DNA of 64,000 nucleotides from Gallionellaceae bacterium (GCA_030823955.1 JAVBYO010000010.1:1-64000), one strand, 5' to 3'. Shown: positions 48,075 through 58,154, numbered from the stretch's first letter. Notes: generated from the sequence alone by a model not told the origin. A program made the numbers and translations.

Positions 48075-49771
48075 AGTTTGGATTGTACGAGCTTCACCAC
48101 ATCTGACAAGGGGATGACTTGCGCTGCCGGATCGCGGCGCCCCTGATATTCCACATTGCCTTCCTTCAGCCCGCGATCTCCAATCACGATACGATGCGCA
48201 ACACCGATCAACTCCAGATCGGCGAACATCACACCGGGACGTTCGTCGCGGTCATCCAGCAACACTTCGATACCCGCAGCGGCAAGTTCGGCATAGAGCT
48301 GTTCCGCCGCATTACGCACGGCTTCACTCTTCTTGAAACCGATAGGCGCGATAGCAACCTGGAACGGAGCCATGCCGGCAGGCAAAGTGATGCCGCGCTC
48401 GTCGAAGTTCTGCTCGATAGCGGCGGCCACGATGCGCGATACGCCGATGCCGTAACACCCCATCTCCATCACCTGTGCTTTGCCGTTCTCATCCAGATAA
48501 GTGGCATTCAGCGCTTCAGAGTATTTAGTGCGCAACTGGAAGATATGCCCGACTTCGATGCCGCGACACAATTCCAATATGCCTTTACCGTCGGGCGAGG
48601 CATCACCGGTTACCACGTTGCGCAAGTCGTGCACGTTAGCTTCATCCAACTGCACGTCACGTCCAAAGTTGACGCCGCTGAGATGGAAGCCATCGTCATT
48701 TGCACCGCAGATAAAGTCACTCATCGCCGCCGCGGTACGGTCGGCAAGTACGCGCACCTTGGCGTTCACCGGGCCGATGTAGCCGGTGCGACAATTCATG
48801 TTGCGATGCACCTCGTCTTCGCTGGCAAAGCGAAACTCTCCCAGTACTTTGCTGGCCTTGATCTCATTGAGCTGATGGTCGCCGCGCAACAGTAACAGCA
48901 CGAATTCGCCTTCATGGTTCACCACGGCGATGGCTTTCAACACGTTCTGAGCCCCTGTACTGAAGAACGCCGCGACTTCCTCGATGGTCTTCTGTCCGGG
49001 TGTGATGACCTTCTGCATTTCATGTGTCGCAGGCGCTCGTGTCTTGGCGGGCGCGACCGCTTCGGCCAGCTCCACGTTGGCCGCGTAATCCGACTCCGGG
49101 CAGAACGCCAGCGCGTCTTCACCGGAGTCAGCCAGCACGTGGAACTCATGTGAGCCGCTGCCGCCGATGGCGCCGGTGTCGGCGGCCACGGCACGGAACT
49201 GCAAACCCAAACGGGTAAAGATGCGCGCGTAGGTCTCGTACATCACGCGGTAAGTCTGCTCCAGACTCTCGAAGCTGCTATGGAAGGAGTAGGCATCCTT
49301 CATCACGAACTCGCGTGCGCGCATCACACCGAAACGCGGACGCACTTCGTCGCGGAACTTGGTCTGGATCTGGTAGAAGTTCAGCGGCAACTGGCGGTAA
49401 CTCTTCACCTCGCGCCGTGCGATATCGGTAATGACTTCCTCATGGGTAGGGCCGAAGCAGAACTGGTTGTCATGTCTGTCCTTGATCTTCAACATCTGCG
49501 GACCGAAAACTTCCCAGCGCCCCGTCTCCTGCCACAGTTCGGCGGGTTGCACGGCGGGCATCAGCAGTTCGATACCGCCGCTCCTGTCCATCTCCTCGCG
49601 CACCACACTCTCGACTTTGCGCAACACACGCAAACCCAGTGGCATCCAGGTATACAGGCCGCTGGCCAGCTTGCGGATGTAACCCGCGCGCAACATCAGA
49701 CGATGACTGGGCAGCTCCGCTTCGGAAGGGGCTTCTTTGAGGGTGGAGATGAAAAATCTTGAGACGCGCAT
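48071..49771 (-). CDS. proS: prolyl-tRNA synthetase (bacterial type)
   Basis: A 566-residue class II synthetase. Motif 1 region [15 protein letters not shown], motif 2 [17 protein letters not shown] and motif 3 [14 protein letters not shown] are present; the YbaK-like editing insertion (about 225-380, with [13 protein letters not shown] and [14 protein letters not shown]) is complete, so mischarged Ala-tRNA can be edited. C-terminal anticodon domain at about 465-566. Confidence 0.96.
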   Translation of the reverse strand: MRVSRFFISTLKEAPSEAELPSHRLMLRAGYIRKLASGLYTWMPLGLRVLRKVESVVREEMDRSGGIELLMPAVQPAELWQETGRWEVFGPQMLKIKDRHDNQFCFGPTHEEVITDIARREVKSYRQLPLNFYQIQTKFRDEVRPRFGVMRAREFVMKDAYSFHSSFESLEQTYRVMYETYARIFTRLGLQFRAVAADTGAIGGSGSHEFHVLADSGEDALAFCPESDYAANVELAEAVAPAKTRAPATHEMQKVITPGQKTIEEVAAFFSTGAQNVLKAIAVVNHEGEFVLLLLRGDHQLNEIKASKVLGEFRFASEDEVHRNMNCRTGYIGPVNAKVRVLADRTAAAMSDFICGANDDGFHLSGVNFGRDVQLDEANVHDLRNVVTGDASPDGKGILELCRGIEVGHIFQLRTKYSEALNATYLDENGKAQVMEMGCYGIGVSRIVAAAIEQNFDERGITLPAGMAPFQVAIAPIGFKKSEAVRNAAEQLYAELAAAGIEVLLDDRDERPGVMFADLELIGVAHRIVIGDRGLKEGNVEYQGRRDPAAQVIPLSDVVKLVQSKL

Positions 49772-49828
49772 GACGATTTCCGTAAAGTTGGGTGTTAACG
49801 AGCGCGCATTCTACCGTAACTGACTTAT

Positions 49829-49955
49829 AACCTAGAAACCGCAGTTGACCGCTCCATTGAGGCCGCAAGCAAATAAACAGAAAAGGATCTCGTTTTTATC
49901 CACGCACACCCCTGGGGTGAGTCGCTACGCAACGTTCAACTACGGTTTCTAGGTT
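49829..49955. repeat. MITE-like element with 22-base inverted ends
   Basis: Ends AACCTAGAAACCGCAGTTGA (49829) and TTCAACTACGGTTTCTAGGTT (to 49955) are inverted repeats with one mismatch in the core. The 80-odd bases between contain a further short palindrome (CACCCCTGGGGTG, 49908-49920). It has no coding capacity. It lies in the 254-base divergent gap between proS and rppH, whose upstream part it occupies. Confidence 0.75.
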
Positions 49956-50025
49956 TAATTCTTTCCTGTGCGCACGAAATATGGAACAATCCGTCCCATC
50001 GATAAACAATTGAGTGGGGCGAATT

Positions 50026-50568
50026 ATGATAGACCGTGATGGTTATCGCCCGAACGTCGGCATCATTCTGACTAACGCAAAGAATCAGGTATTTTGGGGC
50101 AAACGTATCCGCCAGGATGCGTGGCAGTTTCCGCAGGGCGGAATACAACACGGTGAGACCCCCGAACAGGCCATGTATCGGGAACTGCATGAGGAAGTCG
50201 GCTTGCATGCCGACCATGTTGAGATCCTTGGCCGCACCCGCGACTGGATGCGTTACGAAGTGCCGCAGAGTTGGGTGCGCCGCGATTCGCGCGGCAATTA
50301 CAAGGGACAGAAACAGATCTGGTTCCTGTTGCGACTGATTGGGCGCGATTGTGATGTGTCGCTGCGTGCTTCAGGTCATCCCGAGTTCGATGCCTGGCGC
50401 TGGAACGACTACTGGATAGAGATGGACAGCGTGATCGACTTCAAACGCGAGGTATACACCATGGCGTTGAATGAACTGGTTCGTTTCCTGCCCGCGATCA
50501 AGAACATTTCCAGCCGGGGAAACAAACCCAAACATCATGGTGGGAATATGCAATCGCTTGGCGGTTGA
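50026..50568 (+). CDS. rppH: RNA pyrophosphohydrolase RppH
   Basis: A 180-residue Nudix enzyme that removes 5' pyrophosphate from mRNA and starts decay. Nudix box: [23 protein letters not shown]. The N-terminus [15 protein letters not shown] and the tail region WRWNDYW match RppH. The start at 50026 has GGGG upstream. The usual betaproteobacterial pairing with divergent proS is kept. Confidence 0.95.
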   Translation: MIDRDGYRPNVGIILTNAKNQVFWGKRIRQDAWQFPQGGIQHGETPEQAMYRELHEEVGLHADHVEILGRTRDWMRYEVPQSWVRRDSRGNYKGQKQIWFLLRLIGRDCDVSLRASGHPEFDAWRWNDYWIEMDSVIDFKREVYTMALNELVRFLPAIKNISSRGNKPKHHGGNMQSLGG

Positions 50569-50617
50569 TACCCACATATTCATTTCCCGCCCCGATACTC
50601 TATTGAAAGAACCCGAC

Positions 50618-51553
50618 GTGAACTTATCTTTTTTACGCAACCTGACATTCTTCATATTTGCCTTCTTGGGCAGCCTCAGCACCAATCTGCACGCCGGCTG
50701 GTTCGATCCCTCTGATTCGGACAACGCCATCCAGGTCGTTGAAAACAACAAACCGAATCCCAATACACCTCTCGTCAAATACGCAGCGACAATACACGTT
50801 GCCGGATACTCCGATGCGCGTGCAGGCATACCCCCGAAGAAGATCGGTGATTCGACGCAACGGATATCCGGCATCTGGGGAAAAGAACTGGTGCTGGACC
50901 GCGCTGTGACCGAGGTTGTCGCCGATTCGTTGAGGAAACGCTTTGACGATGCAGGTTTCCCGCTCATCAAGGAGCGCAGCGGTGCTTTGTACGAACTGAG
51001 TGGTGTGGTCAAGGAATTGACCTATAACGCCAAAGCGCGCCATGAAACCGCCATCGCCGTGGAGAGCACCCTGAAAGAGGTCGCCACAGGGAAAGTCGTC
51101 TGGTCCGGTGTGGTGGTAGAAAAGAATGAGCGTGATGCGAGTGCCGCCAGCAGCAAAAGCGATATCGCCAATCGTCTGCGTTATACGCTGGGTATCGTCA
51201 CCCAGAAGACTGTCGAAGCGATCAGTGGCAGCCTGATGGCTTCGCGCCCCGACCTGTTCAACCTCGCTCCGGGAACCAAACCGATCAATGGGGTAACCGT
51301 ACTCCAAGCCGCAGGTAGCCCGGTCGTTAAAACAACATCCGCCGCGAATGGCGCCCTCGCGCTGACTACCAAGCCAGCACGCGCCAAGGTCTATCTGGAC
51401 GGAGTGTATTTCGGCATGTCACCGTTGCGGGTGGAGATCGAGAGCGGCATCCACGATGTAAGCGTCAAAGCGGAAGGATATAAGACCGCTGCGGAAAAGA
51501 TATCGATACGCAAAGGCGACACCACCGAGTTGGAACTGGTATTGGAACGCTGA
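50618..51553 (+). CDS. exported PEGA-domain protein
   Basis: A 311-residue protein, GTG start at 50618 with GAAAGA upstream. Signal peptide (LTFFIFAFLGSLSTNLHA). The central part (about 80-230) is a lipoprotein-like domain (ADSLRKRFDDAGFPLI ... LYELSGVVKELTYNAK), and the C-terminal 70 residues are a PEGA domain (KPARAKVYLDGVYFGMSPLRVE), a small beta module linked to cell-surface proteins. No lipobox Cys is present. It follows rppH after 49 bases and ends at a strong terminator. The function is unknown. Confidence 0.75.
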   Translation: MNLSFLRNLTFFIFAFLGSLSTNLHAGWFDPSDSDNAIQVVENNKPNPNTPLVKYAATIHVAGYSDARAGIPPKKIGDSTQRISGIWGKELVLDRAVTEVVADSLRKRFDDAGFPLIKERSGALYELSGVVKELTYNAKARHETAIAVESTLKEVATGKVVWSGVVVEKNERDASAASSKSDIANRLRYTLGIVTQKTVEAISGSLMASRPDLFNLAPGTKPINGVTVLQAAGSPVVKTTSAANGALALTTKPARAKVYLDGVYFGMSPLRVEIESGIHDVSVKAEGYKTAAEKISIRKGDTTELELVLER

Positions 51554-51565
51554 GTGGCAAGTTGA

Positions 51566-51607
51566 GCGCACAAAAAAGCCCGCGTTAACGCGGGCTTTTT
51601 TGTGCGC
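51566..51607. terminator. bidirectional terminator (42-base perfect palindrome)
   Basis: AAAAAAGCCCGCG TTAA CGCGGGCTTTTTT, extended outward by GCGCAC / GTGCGC. It serves the PEGA gene and the convergent dut gene. Confidence 0.95.
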
Positions 51608-51617
51608 CAAAATCGGG

Positions 51618-52067
51618 TCAATGTTTGCCGGTGCTGCCAAAACCTCCGCTACCGCGCTGACTCAACGGAAATTCTTCCACGACATTGAACTGCACCTGGG
51701 CAACCGGAACAACCACCAATTGCGCCATTCGCTCCAGCGGCATCAGTGTAAACGGATGGTGTCCGCGGTTCCACAGCGAAACAAAGATCTGCCCCTGATA
51801 GTCCGAGTCGATCAGGCCAACCAGATTGCCCAGCACGATGCCGTGTTTGTGCCCCAGACCGGAACGCGGCAAGATCATCGCGGCATAACGCGGATCGGCC
51901 AGATGAATGGCGATGCCGCTGGGGATGAGCTCGCACTGACCCGGCTGTATCACCATGTTGTGGTCGATACAGGCGCGCAGATCGATACCCGCCGAACCCG
52001 GGGTGCCGTAGCTGGGGGGTTGCTCATGCAGCCTTTTGTCGAGAATCTTCACATCCACTTTCTTCAT
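51618..52067 (-). CDS. dut: dUTP diphosphatase
   Basis: A 149-residue trimeric dUTPase. The five conserved motifs are visible: [33 protein letters not shown] and the C-terminal arm [12 protein letters not shown] strong GGGAGG precedes the start. It overlaps coaBC by 4 bases, the conserved coaBC-dut order. Confidence 0.97.
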   Translation of the reverse strand: MKKVDVKILDKRLHEQPPSYGTPGSAGIDLRACIDHNMVIQPGQCELIPSGIAIHLADPRYAAMILPRSGLGHKHGIVLGNLVGLIDSDYQGQIFVSLWNRGHHPFTLMPLERMAQLVVVPVAQVQFNVVEEFPLSQRGSGGFGSTGKH

Positions 52068-53308
52068 TGCGACCTCCCTTTTTTGTAGAGCGTGGCGGCG
52101 TGAAGCAACAATGCCCGCGCCAAAGTCAGTTTATCCGCCTGCGGCAGATGGTGTTCACCCGCATCATCGAACAAGACCAGTTCGTTATCCTCCGCGCCGA
52201 TGGCCCGCTGTGCCAGATTCGCGGCCAGCAAGGGCAGTCTTTTGGCGCGGCGTTTCTGCTCGGCGTATGCGTGCAGATTCTCGCTCTCTGCCGCGAAGCC
52301 CACACAAAACGGCGCATCCGGCAAGGCCGCGACATAAGCCAAAATGTCGGGGTTGGGAACAAGCTCCAGCGTCAGCTTGGCATCACTCTTCTTGATTTTC
52401 TGCTCGCTGGCTTGCTCCACGCGGTAGTCTGCCACGGCAGCCACAGCGATGAACATATCGGTATCCGTCACGCAGCGCTTCACCGCTTCGAACATCTCGG
52501 CGGCGCTGGTGACGTCGATGATCTGCATACCTTGCGGACGGGGCAGTGCTGTCGGGCCGGAAACCAGCGTGACGTGCGCCCCCAGTTCCCGTGCTGCCTG
52601 CGCAACGGCATAACCCATCTTGCCGCTGCTGCGATTGGTGATGCCACGCACCGCATCGATGGCCTCGTAAGTGGGGCCAGCGGTAATGAGTATCTTCACC
52701 CCGCTCAATTCCCTCTCCCTTCGGGGGAGGGTTAGGGAGGAGGAGCCCTCGTTCAGTGCATCGCTGTTCTGTAAAGCTCCCACCACATCCCGCGCCAGCT
52801 CCTCCGCTTCCAGCATGCGCCCCATACCCTCTTCGCCACAGGCTTGCACACCGCTCACCGGGCCGAGCAGCAACACACCATCGGCATTAAGCTGCTGCAC
52901 GTTGCGCTGCGTCGCCGCATTCGCCCACATCTGCTTGTTCATCGCGGGCGCGACCAGCAAAGGGCAGTCGCGTGCCAGACACAGGGTGGAGAGCAGATCA
53001 TCGGCCAGCCCGTGTGCCAACTTGGCGATGAAATCCGCCGTAGCCGGTGCGATCACGATGGCATCGGCCAGCCGGCTGGACTGGATGTGCGCCATTCCCT
53101 TATCGTCCTGCCACTGGTCGATCAACACCGGATGTCCGGTCAGCGCCTGCATGGTCGCCGCCGTGATGAAATGCGTCGCCGCCTCGGTCATCACCACTTG
53201 CACATCGATACCCTGCTTCACCAGCAGACGCGCCAATTCCGCCGCCTTGTAGGCCGCGATACCGCCGGTGATACCGAGCACGATGCGTTTTTGTTGGGCT
53301 TGTTCCAT
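52064..53308 (-). CDS. coaBC: bifunctional phosphopantothenoylcysteine decarboxylase / synthetase
   Basis: A 414-residue enzyme of coenzyme A synthesis. N-terminal CoaC flavoprotein (about 1-185: [14 protein letters not shown], His in [18 protein letters not shown]) and C-terminal CoaB (about 205-400: [25 protein letters not shown] and the [18 protein letters not shown] substrate loop). The linker between the domains ([15 protein letters not shown]) is encoded by a palindromic repeat inserted in frame. I use the ATG at 53308; an ATG at 53320 would add four residues. Confidence 0.94.
   Translation of the reverse strand: MEQAQQKRIVLGITGGIAAYKAAELARLLVKQGIDVQVVMTEAATHFITAATMQALTGHPVLIDQWQDDKGMAHIQSSRLADAIVIAPATADFIAKLAHGLADDLLSTLCLARDCPLLVAPAMNKQMWANAATQRNVQQLNADGVLLLGPVSGVQACGEEGMGRMLEAEELARDVVGALQNSDALNEGSSSLTLPRRERELSGVKILITAGPTYEAIDAVRGITNRSSGKMGYAVAQAARELGAHVTLVSGPTALPRPQGMQIIDVTSAAEMFEAVKRCVTDTDMFIAVAAVADYRVEQASEQKIKKSDAKLTLELVPNPDILAYVAALPDAPFCVGFAAESENLHAYAEQKRRAKRLPLLAANLAQRAIGAEDNELVLFDDAGEHHLPQADKLTLARALLLHAATLYKKGRSQ
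52711..52740. repeat. palindromic repeat inserted in frame within coaBC
   Basis: CCCTCTCCC, 3-4 bases, GGGGGAGGG, T, TAGGG, then a purine run: the same skeleton as the intergenic copy at 16684-16716. On the coding strand it encodes [10 protein letters not shown], between the CoaC and CoaB domains. Confidence 0.75.
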
Positions 53309-53498
53309 AATGCCGCGCATCTTAGCAAGAAAGCCAGTTTATTGGCGAAAGTGTTAAGGTCGGTTAAAGTTCACATTCAGGTGAGTGAGTATATTAAGTT
53401 GGGGCGGTAATTAACGACAGCGTTACGAAAATTGAATAGCCATTTTGAGATGTAATCTTGGGTTTTGGTTGTTTATCTTTATGCGGGGAGCAAATGGA

Positions 53499-54107
53499 AT
53501 GAATAGTCTCAAATCTTTTGTTGTTTTCTCTGTCATGACAATCATTTCTACGGCTTCATATGCGGAGGGGTCTCCCATAGTAGAGGCTACATCGTCATCA
53601 GTAGCTGCCTCATCTGCAGTGGCAGTTACCTTGGAGGCTATTCCAAAGAATGCGCGTATTCGTTTATTTGGTCAGAATGGTATGGGGGTTGTTTATTATC
53701 CAAACTCGAAGTGTGAAGGCGGTTCAAATGGCGTTACTGTATCGGGAGGGCTAGGGTCAACATTCTCATCATTTTTAGGCACTATAACAAACGAATCTAT
53801 AGGAATGCCCGAAACGGAAACAACAAAAAATCTGGCTAAGCGAAGTGGTCTATTGTCAAAGGCTTACTTTCGTGAATATCAAATCAATGCAGGCGAGCCG
53901 ATAACCGTCGCGCTTAGCTTTAATGATGTTGGATTGCGCAAAAAATGTGATGTTCTTGTGAATACCTTCACTCCGGAGTCTGGCGCTGATTATGAGGGGC
54001 GACTTGATGTTGATGCCGAGATATGCACATTTGTCATGAATCGCGTGAGTCTGGATGGTTCATTACTTCCTGTTAGTCTCTCCGGCGCACCATCTTGTAA
54101 GCATTGA
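53499..54107 (+). CDS. AT-rich exported hypothetical protein
   Basis: A 202-residue protein starting at 53499 (GGGGAG 9 bases upstream). Signal peptide (SFVVFSVMTIISTASYA) followed by a Ser/Ala/Val-rich linker and a beta-rich domain with four Cys (KCEGG, KKCDVL, EICTF, PSCKH), probably two periplasmic disulfides. Base and codon use are clearly more AT-rich than its neighbours, as is the 190-base region before it, suggesting recent transfer. No family is recognised. It sits between coaBC and radC with no mobility gene nearby. Confidence 0.72.
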   Translation: MNSLKSFVVFSVMTIISTASYAEGSPIVEATSSSVAASSAVAVTLEAIPKNARIRLFGQNGMGVVYYPNSKCEGGSNGVTVSGGLGSTFSSFLGTITNESIGMPETETTKNLAKRSGLLSKAYFREYQINAGEPITVALSFNDVGLRKKCDVLVNTFTPESGADYEGRLDVDAEICTFVMNRVSLDGSLLPVSLSGAPSCKH

Positions 54108-54194
54108 GGCTTTCATCAGCTTATTCGGATTTGAACGACAAGAAACTCAGGCGTTTTACAATAGGTCAATATTCAACAACGGCAAAGAGGTGAC

Positions 54195-54869
54195 ATGGGC
54201 ATCACTGACTGGCCCGTCGGCGAACGTCCGCGCGAGAAGTTGTTGCAGCGCGGTGCTTCTTCGCTCTCTGATGCCGAATTGCTGGCGATCTTTCTGCGCA
54301 CCGGTGTCGTTGGCAAAAGCGCGGTGGATCTGGCGCGCGAGTTGCTTACGCGCTTCGGCAATTTGACGCAACTATTCGCCGCTAGCGAAAAAGAATTTTG
54401 CGCGATTCACGGCATGGGGCAGGCGAAGTTTGTGCAGTTGCAGGCGGTATTGGAGATGTCGCGGCGTGCCTTGCAGGAAGAGATGCGCAACGGCGATGCC
54501 TTGAACTCGCCTGCCGCGGTCCGCGATTATTTGCAATTGTTGTTACGCGGGCGCGAACAGGAAGTGTTTCTGGTGATCTTCCTCGATGCGCAACATCGCG
54601 TCATCCTGGCCGAAGAGATGTTCCACGGGACACTCACACAGACCAGTGTCTATCCGCGCGAGGTGGTCAAACGGGCCTTGGCGCTAAATGCCGCCGCCGT
54701 GATCTTCGCACACAATCACCCTTCCGGCGTGGCGGAGCCGAGCCAGGCGGATCGACTGCTGACCGATGCCCTGCAACAGGCATTGCAACTGATCGATGTG
54801 CGTGTACTCGACCACTTCATCGTAGCCGGAGCCGGATGTCTGTCATTCGCGGAGAAAGGGATGTTGTAG
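54195..54869 (+). CDS. radC: RadC-family JAB/MPN+ protein
   Basis: A 224-residue protein with an N-terminal helix-hairpin-helix ([23 protein letters not shown]) and a C-terminal JAB metalloprotease-like domain with the zinc motif [14 protein letters not shown]. Despite the name, a repair function is not established. The length is normal. It converges on the CcsA-like gene with an 11-base gap. Confidence 0.94.
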   Translation: MGITDWPVGERPREKLLQRGASSLSDAELLAIFLRTGVVGKSAVDLARELLTRFGNLTQLFAASEKEFCAIHGMGQAKFVQLQAVLEMSRRALQEEMRNGDALNSPAAVRDYLQLLLRGREQEVFLVIFLDAQHRVILAEEMFHGTLTQTSVYPREVVKRALALNAAAVIFAHNHPSGVAEPSQADRLLTDALQQALQLIDVRVLDHFIVAGAGCLSFAEKGML

Positions 54870-54880
54870 CAGCGTACCGC

Positions 54881-55690
54881 TCAACGGTGCAGGATGACTT
54901 CCAGCACGAACTTCGTGCCCAGATAGGCCAGAATCAGGAAGCCGAACCCGCTCAGAGTCCAACGCACTGCCGTGCGTCCACGCCAGCCCTGGAAAGTGTG
55001 GCCCAGCAACAACACGCCGAACACAGCCCACGAGATGAAACCGAACAACACCTTGTGGTTGAACTGCCAAGGCTTGCCGAATATCTGTTCGGAGAACACC
55101 ACTCCCGAAACCAGAGTCAGGGTCAGCAACACCAGGCCCACACTGATGATGCGGAACAGCAGGGTCTCCATGGTCAGCAGCGGCGGCAGGTTCTTCAACA
55201 CTCTGGGCAGGGTGGCGTGATGCAGGCGTTTCTCGACCAGCGACATCAATCCTGCATGCAGGGCGGCGATAGTGAACAGGCTATAGGCCAGCATGGCGAC
55301 CAGTACGTGTGCATCGAACATCCACGAGCTCGGCTCGGACAGATGGAGCGCCGGAAACAAGGCGGGCAGCGCGACGCCGACCGCTGCCAGAGGTAACACC
55401 AGCGTCAGCAGACTGGACAACGGGTAAAAGAAACGTGCCACCCAATACACCAGCATGGTCAGCCACAGGATCAGTGACAATGCATACACCAGCCCCAGAT
55501 TGAGGCTGCTGCCGATGAACAGATTCTCGTATAGCAACCAGGCATGTAATGCCAGCGGAAGGCCGACGGCATGCCCCAGCGCGCTGCGATTCAGCGCTTC
55601 CGCATTGCCCGCGACCTGCGCCCGCCAGAAGACGACAGCCAGCGCGCTGTAAGCCAGGAAAGCAAGCAGTGTTGGAACGAAGTTCGACAT
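54881..55690 (-). CDS. CcsA/HemX-like cytochrome c assembly family membrane protein (YpjD)
   Basis: A 269-residue membrane protein with about eight helices. It shares the CcsA core (SSWMFDAHVLVAMLAYSLFTIAALHA and FNHKVLFGFISWAVFGVLLL, with the conserved His residues) but lacks the tryptophan-rich heme-handling loop in full. This group (YpjD) is regularly encoded divergently upstream of ffh, as here. The role is unknown, possibly heme-related. Confidence 0.88.
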   Translation of the reverse strand: MSNFVPTLLAFLAYSALAVVFWRAQVAGNAEALNRSALGHAVGLPLALHAWLLYENLFIGSSLNLGLVYALSLILWLTMLVYWVARFFYPLSSLLTLVLPLAAVGVALPALFPALHLSEPSSWMFDAHVLVAMLAYSLFTIAALHAGLMSLVEKRLHHATLPRVLKNLPPLLTMETLLFRIISVGLVLLTLTLVSGVVFSEQIFGKPWQFNHKVLFGFISWAVFGVLLLGHTFQGWRGRTAVRWTLSGFGFLILAYLGTKFVLEVILHR

Positions 55691-55762
55691 GATGCGGGCA
55701 GATGTTTTAGACTGGGCGGATTCTACACTAACTCATTCTCAGCCAGAACGGGAACGCACACC

Positions 55763-57118
55763 ATGTTGGACAACCTTACCCAGCGCCTTTCCGGCCTCGT
55801 CAAAAACCTGCGCGGCCAGGCACGCCTCACCGAAGACAATATCCAGGATGCCCTGCGCGAGGTGCGTCTCGCCCTGCTTGAAGCCGACGTGGCGTTGCCC
55901 GTGGTCAAGGAATTCACGGCACAGGTGAAGCAGGCCGCACTCGGCCAGGAAGTCATCGGCAGCCTCAGTCCGGGACAGGCCCTGATCGGCGTGGTCAGCC
56001 GCGAGCTGACCAAATTGATGGGCGAACACAACGATGCGCTCGATCTCGCCGCCGTCCCGCCCGCCGTGATCCTGATGGCCGGTCTGCAGGGCGCGGGTAA
56101 AACCACCACCAGCGGCAAACTGGCCAAACTGTTGCGCGAACAGAACAAGAAGAAAGTGCTGCTGGTCAGCTGTGACGTGTACCGCCCCGCCGCGATCGAG
56201 CAACTGCGCACGCTGGCGCAACAACTCGACATCGATTTTTTCCCTTCCGACATCTCGCAAAAGCCGCAGGATATCGCGCTGGCCGCACACGACTATGCGC
56301 GCAAACACCACCACGAAGTGCTGATCGTCGACACTGCCGGACGTTTGGCGGTGGATGCGGCGATGATGGAAGAGATCAAACAATTACACGCCGCACTAAA
56401 ACCGATCGAGACGCTGTTCGTGGTCGACGCGATGACCGGACAGGATGCGGTGAACACGGCCAAGGCTTTTGGCGACGCACTGCCGCTGACCGGCGTGATC
56501 CTCACCAAGCTGGACGGCGATGCCCGCGGCGGTGCGGCTTTGTCGGTGCGGCATGTCACCGGCAAGCCGATCAAATTCGTCGGGGTAAGCGAGAAGATGA
56601 ACGGCCTGGAAGCCTTCCACCCCGACCGCATGGCACAACGTGTACTCGGCATGGGCGACGTATTGTCGCTGATCGAAGAAGCCCAGCGCGGCGTGGACCA
56701 TGCCGAGGCGGAAAAACTGGCCAAGAAGATGCAAAGCGGCAAAGGCTTCGATCTGAACGACTTCAAGATGCAGATCGTGCAGATGCGCAAGATGGGCGGC
56801 ATGAGTGCGCTGATGGACAAATTACCCGCGCAACTGTCGCAGGCCGCGGCAGGCGCAAAAGTGGATGACCGCCAGATCAACCGTACCGAAGGCATCATCA
56901 ACTCGATGACCCCGTTCGAACGTACGCATCCCGAACTCATCAAAGCTTCGCGCAAGCGCCGCATCGCGGCGGGTGCGGGTGTGCAGGTCATGCACGTCAA
57001 CCAGTTGCTCAACCAGTTCGAACAGACCCAGAAGATGATGAAGATGTTCAGCAGCAAGGGCGGCATGGCAAAGATGATGCGCGGCATGAAAGGCATGATG
57101 CCGGGCATGGGGAGATGA
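55763..57118 (+). CDS. ffh: signal recognition particle protein Ffh
   Basis: A 451-residue SRP54 GTPase. N domain (about 1-85), G domain with GLQGAGKTT (about 107), DTAGR and TKLDGDARGG, and a Met-rich M domain ending KGGMAKMMRGMKGMMPG that binds signal sequences and 4.5S RNA. The start at 55763 matches the family (MLDNLTQRLSGLVKNLRG); the longer frame upstream is shadow of the divergent gene. Confidence 0.96.
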   Translation: MLDNLTQRLSGLVKNLRGQARLTEDNIQDALREVRLALLEADVALPVVKEFTAQVKQAALGQEVIGSLSPGQALIGVVSRELTKLMGEHNDALDLAAVPPAVILMAGLQGAGKTTTSGKLAKLLREQNKKKVLLVSCDVYRPAAIEQLRTLAQQLDIDFFPSDISQKPQDIALAAHDYARKHHHEVLIVDTAGRLAVDAAMMEEIKQLHAALKPIETLFVVDAMTGQDAVNTAKAFGDALPLTGVILTKLDGDARGGAALSVRHVTGKPIKFVGVSEKMNGLEAFHPDRMAQRVLGMGDVLSLIEEAQRGVDHAEAEKLAKKMQSGKGFDLNDFKMQIVQMRKMGGMSALMDKLPAQLSQAAAGAKVDDRQINRTEGIINSMTPFERTHPELIKASRKRRIAAGAGVQVMHVNQLLNQFEQTQKMMKMFSSKGGMAKMMRGMKGMMPGMGR

Positions 57119-57122
57119 TGAC

Positions 57123-57833
57123 ATGAGCATCAAAGCCATCATCTTCGACGTGGACGGTACGCTGGCCGATACCGAAGACGGTCACCGCCAGTCGTTCAAC
57201 AAAGCCTTTGCCGAAAACGGGCTGGACTGGAACTGGGACGTCGCGCTGTACGACAAACTGCTCAAGGTGACCGGCGGCAAGGAGCGCATCCGTTATTTCG
57301 TAGAGGACTTCCTGAGCGGCTTCACCAAGCCGGTCGACTATGACGAGTTCGTCAAACATCTGCATGCGGTGAAGACCGCTCATTACACTGCCATGCTGCG
57401 CGACGGCCTGATCCCGTTGCGCCCTGGCATCAAACAACTCATCCGCGAGGCTCATGCCGCCGGAATCACACTGGCTATCGCCACCACCACCACGCCGGAG
57501 AATGTCTCCGCCTTGTTGGAGGTAGGCTTGGGTAAAGACTGGGCGGACTATTTTTCCGCCAACGGCTGCGGCGATATCGTACCCGCCAAAAAACCCGCAC
57601 CGGATATCTACAACTGGGTATTGAACGAACTCAAACTCGCGTCGCGGGACTGCATCGCGCTGGAGGATTCCAACAACGGGCTACGCTCTGCGCAGGCAGC
57701 GGGAATCAAGACCTATATCACGGTCAATCCCTATACCTGCAAACAGGACTTCACCGGCGCGGCGGGCGTATTCGATGACCTGAGCGACCTGCCCGGCTTT
57801 TACCGGACCACCGGTCTGCCCCTTCCCAAGTAA
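57123..57833 (+). CDS. HAD phosphatase, CbbY-like
   Basis: A 236-residue HAD hydrolase with alpha cap: motif I FDVDGTLADTEDGHR, motif II ATTTTPEN, motif III Lys in PAKKPAPDIY and motif IV ALEDSNNGLR. The pattern TEDGHR...FN with GGKERI in the cap is that of CbbY, which removes the Rubisco inhibitor xylulose-1,5-bisphosphate. This suggests an autotroph, though no cbb genes are in the window. It starts 4 bases after ffh. Confidence 0.85.
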   Translation: MSIKAIIFDVDGTLADTEDGHRQSFNKAFAENGLDWNWDVALYDKLLKVTGGKERIRYFVEDFLSGFTKPVDYDEFVKHLHAVKTAHYTAMLRDGLIPLRPGIKQLIREAHAAGITLAIATTTTPENVSALLEVGLGKDWADYFSANGCGDIVPAKKPAPDIYNWVLNELKLASRDCIALEDSNNGLRSAQAAGIKTYITVNPYTCKQDFTGAAGVFDDLSDLPGFYRTTGLPLPK

Positions 57834-57863
57834 ACGATTTGCCCTTAGGATTTATCCGCTCGC

Positions 57864-57939
57864 GGGGGTGTAGCTCAGTTGGGAGAGCGTCTGGTTCGCA
57901 ATCAGAAGGCCGTCAGTTCGATCCTGATCACCTCCACCA
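57864..57939 (+). tRNA. tRNA-Ala (CGC anticodon)
   Basis: A 76-base cloverleaf with encoded CCA. Acceptor GGGGGTG pairs with CACCTCC, giving the G3-U70 wobble pair that is the alanine identity mark. The anticodon loop is TTCGCAA (anticodon CGC, reads GCG). It stands alone, followed by a terminator 69 bases later. Confidence 0.95.
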
Positions 57940-58007
57940 GCACAACGATTCACGCGCGTACCGTTGCTGAAGATGGAAATGCTGTGAAAACCATTTTCTG
58001 CATTGAT

Positions 58008-58042
58008 AAAAAAACTCCGGCCTGTTAGGGCCGGAGTTTTTT
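58008..58042. terminator. bidirectional terminator
   Basis: CTCCGGCC / GGCCGGAG stem with a 6-base loop, A7 on one side and T6 on the other. It lies between tRNA-Ala and the convergent 30-residue gene. Confidence 0.92.
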
Positions 58043-58061
58043 AATTTGGTAAAGCGCTTGT

Positions 58062-58154
58062 TTAGTTCTTGAACAGCTCTTTGACCATGAACAGGGAAAA
58101 CCATACTGCCATGATGACGGTAGTAACTGCACAGAACGTTGCGACGATGCTCAT
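58062..58154 (-). CDS. very small membrane protein, 30 aa
   Basis: A minus-strand ORF of 30 codons with an outstanding ribosome site (GGAGGAG, 6-base spacing). The product is one hydrophobic helix (IVATFCAVTTVIMAVWFSLFM) with a basic end (VKELFKN), the form of small subunits or regulators of membrane complexes such as oxidases. A perfect terminator follows. I cannot assign it to a known family; too short for ordinary gene finders. Confidence 0.75.
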   Translation of the reverse strand: MSIVATFCAVTTVIMAVWFSLFMVKELFKN

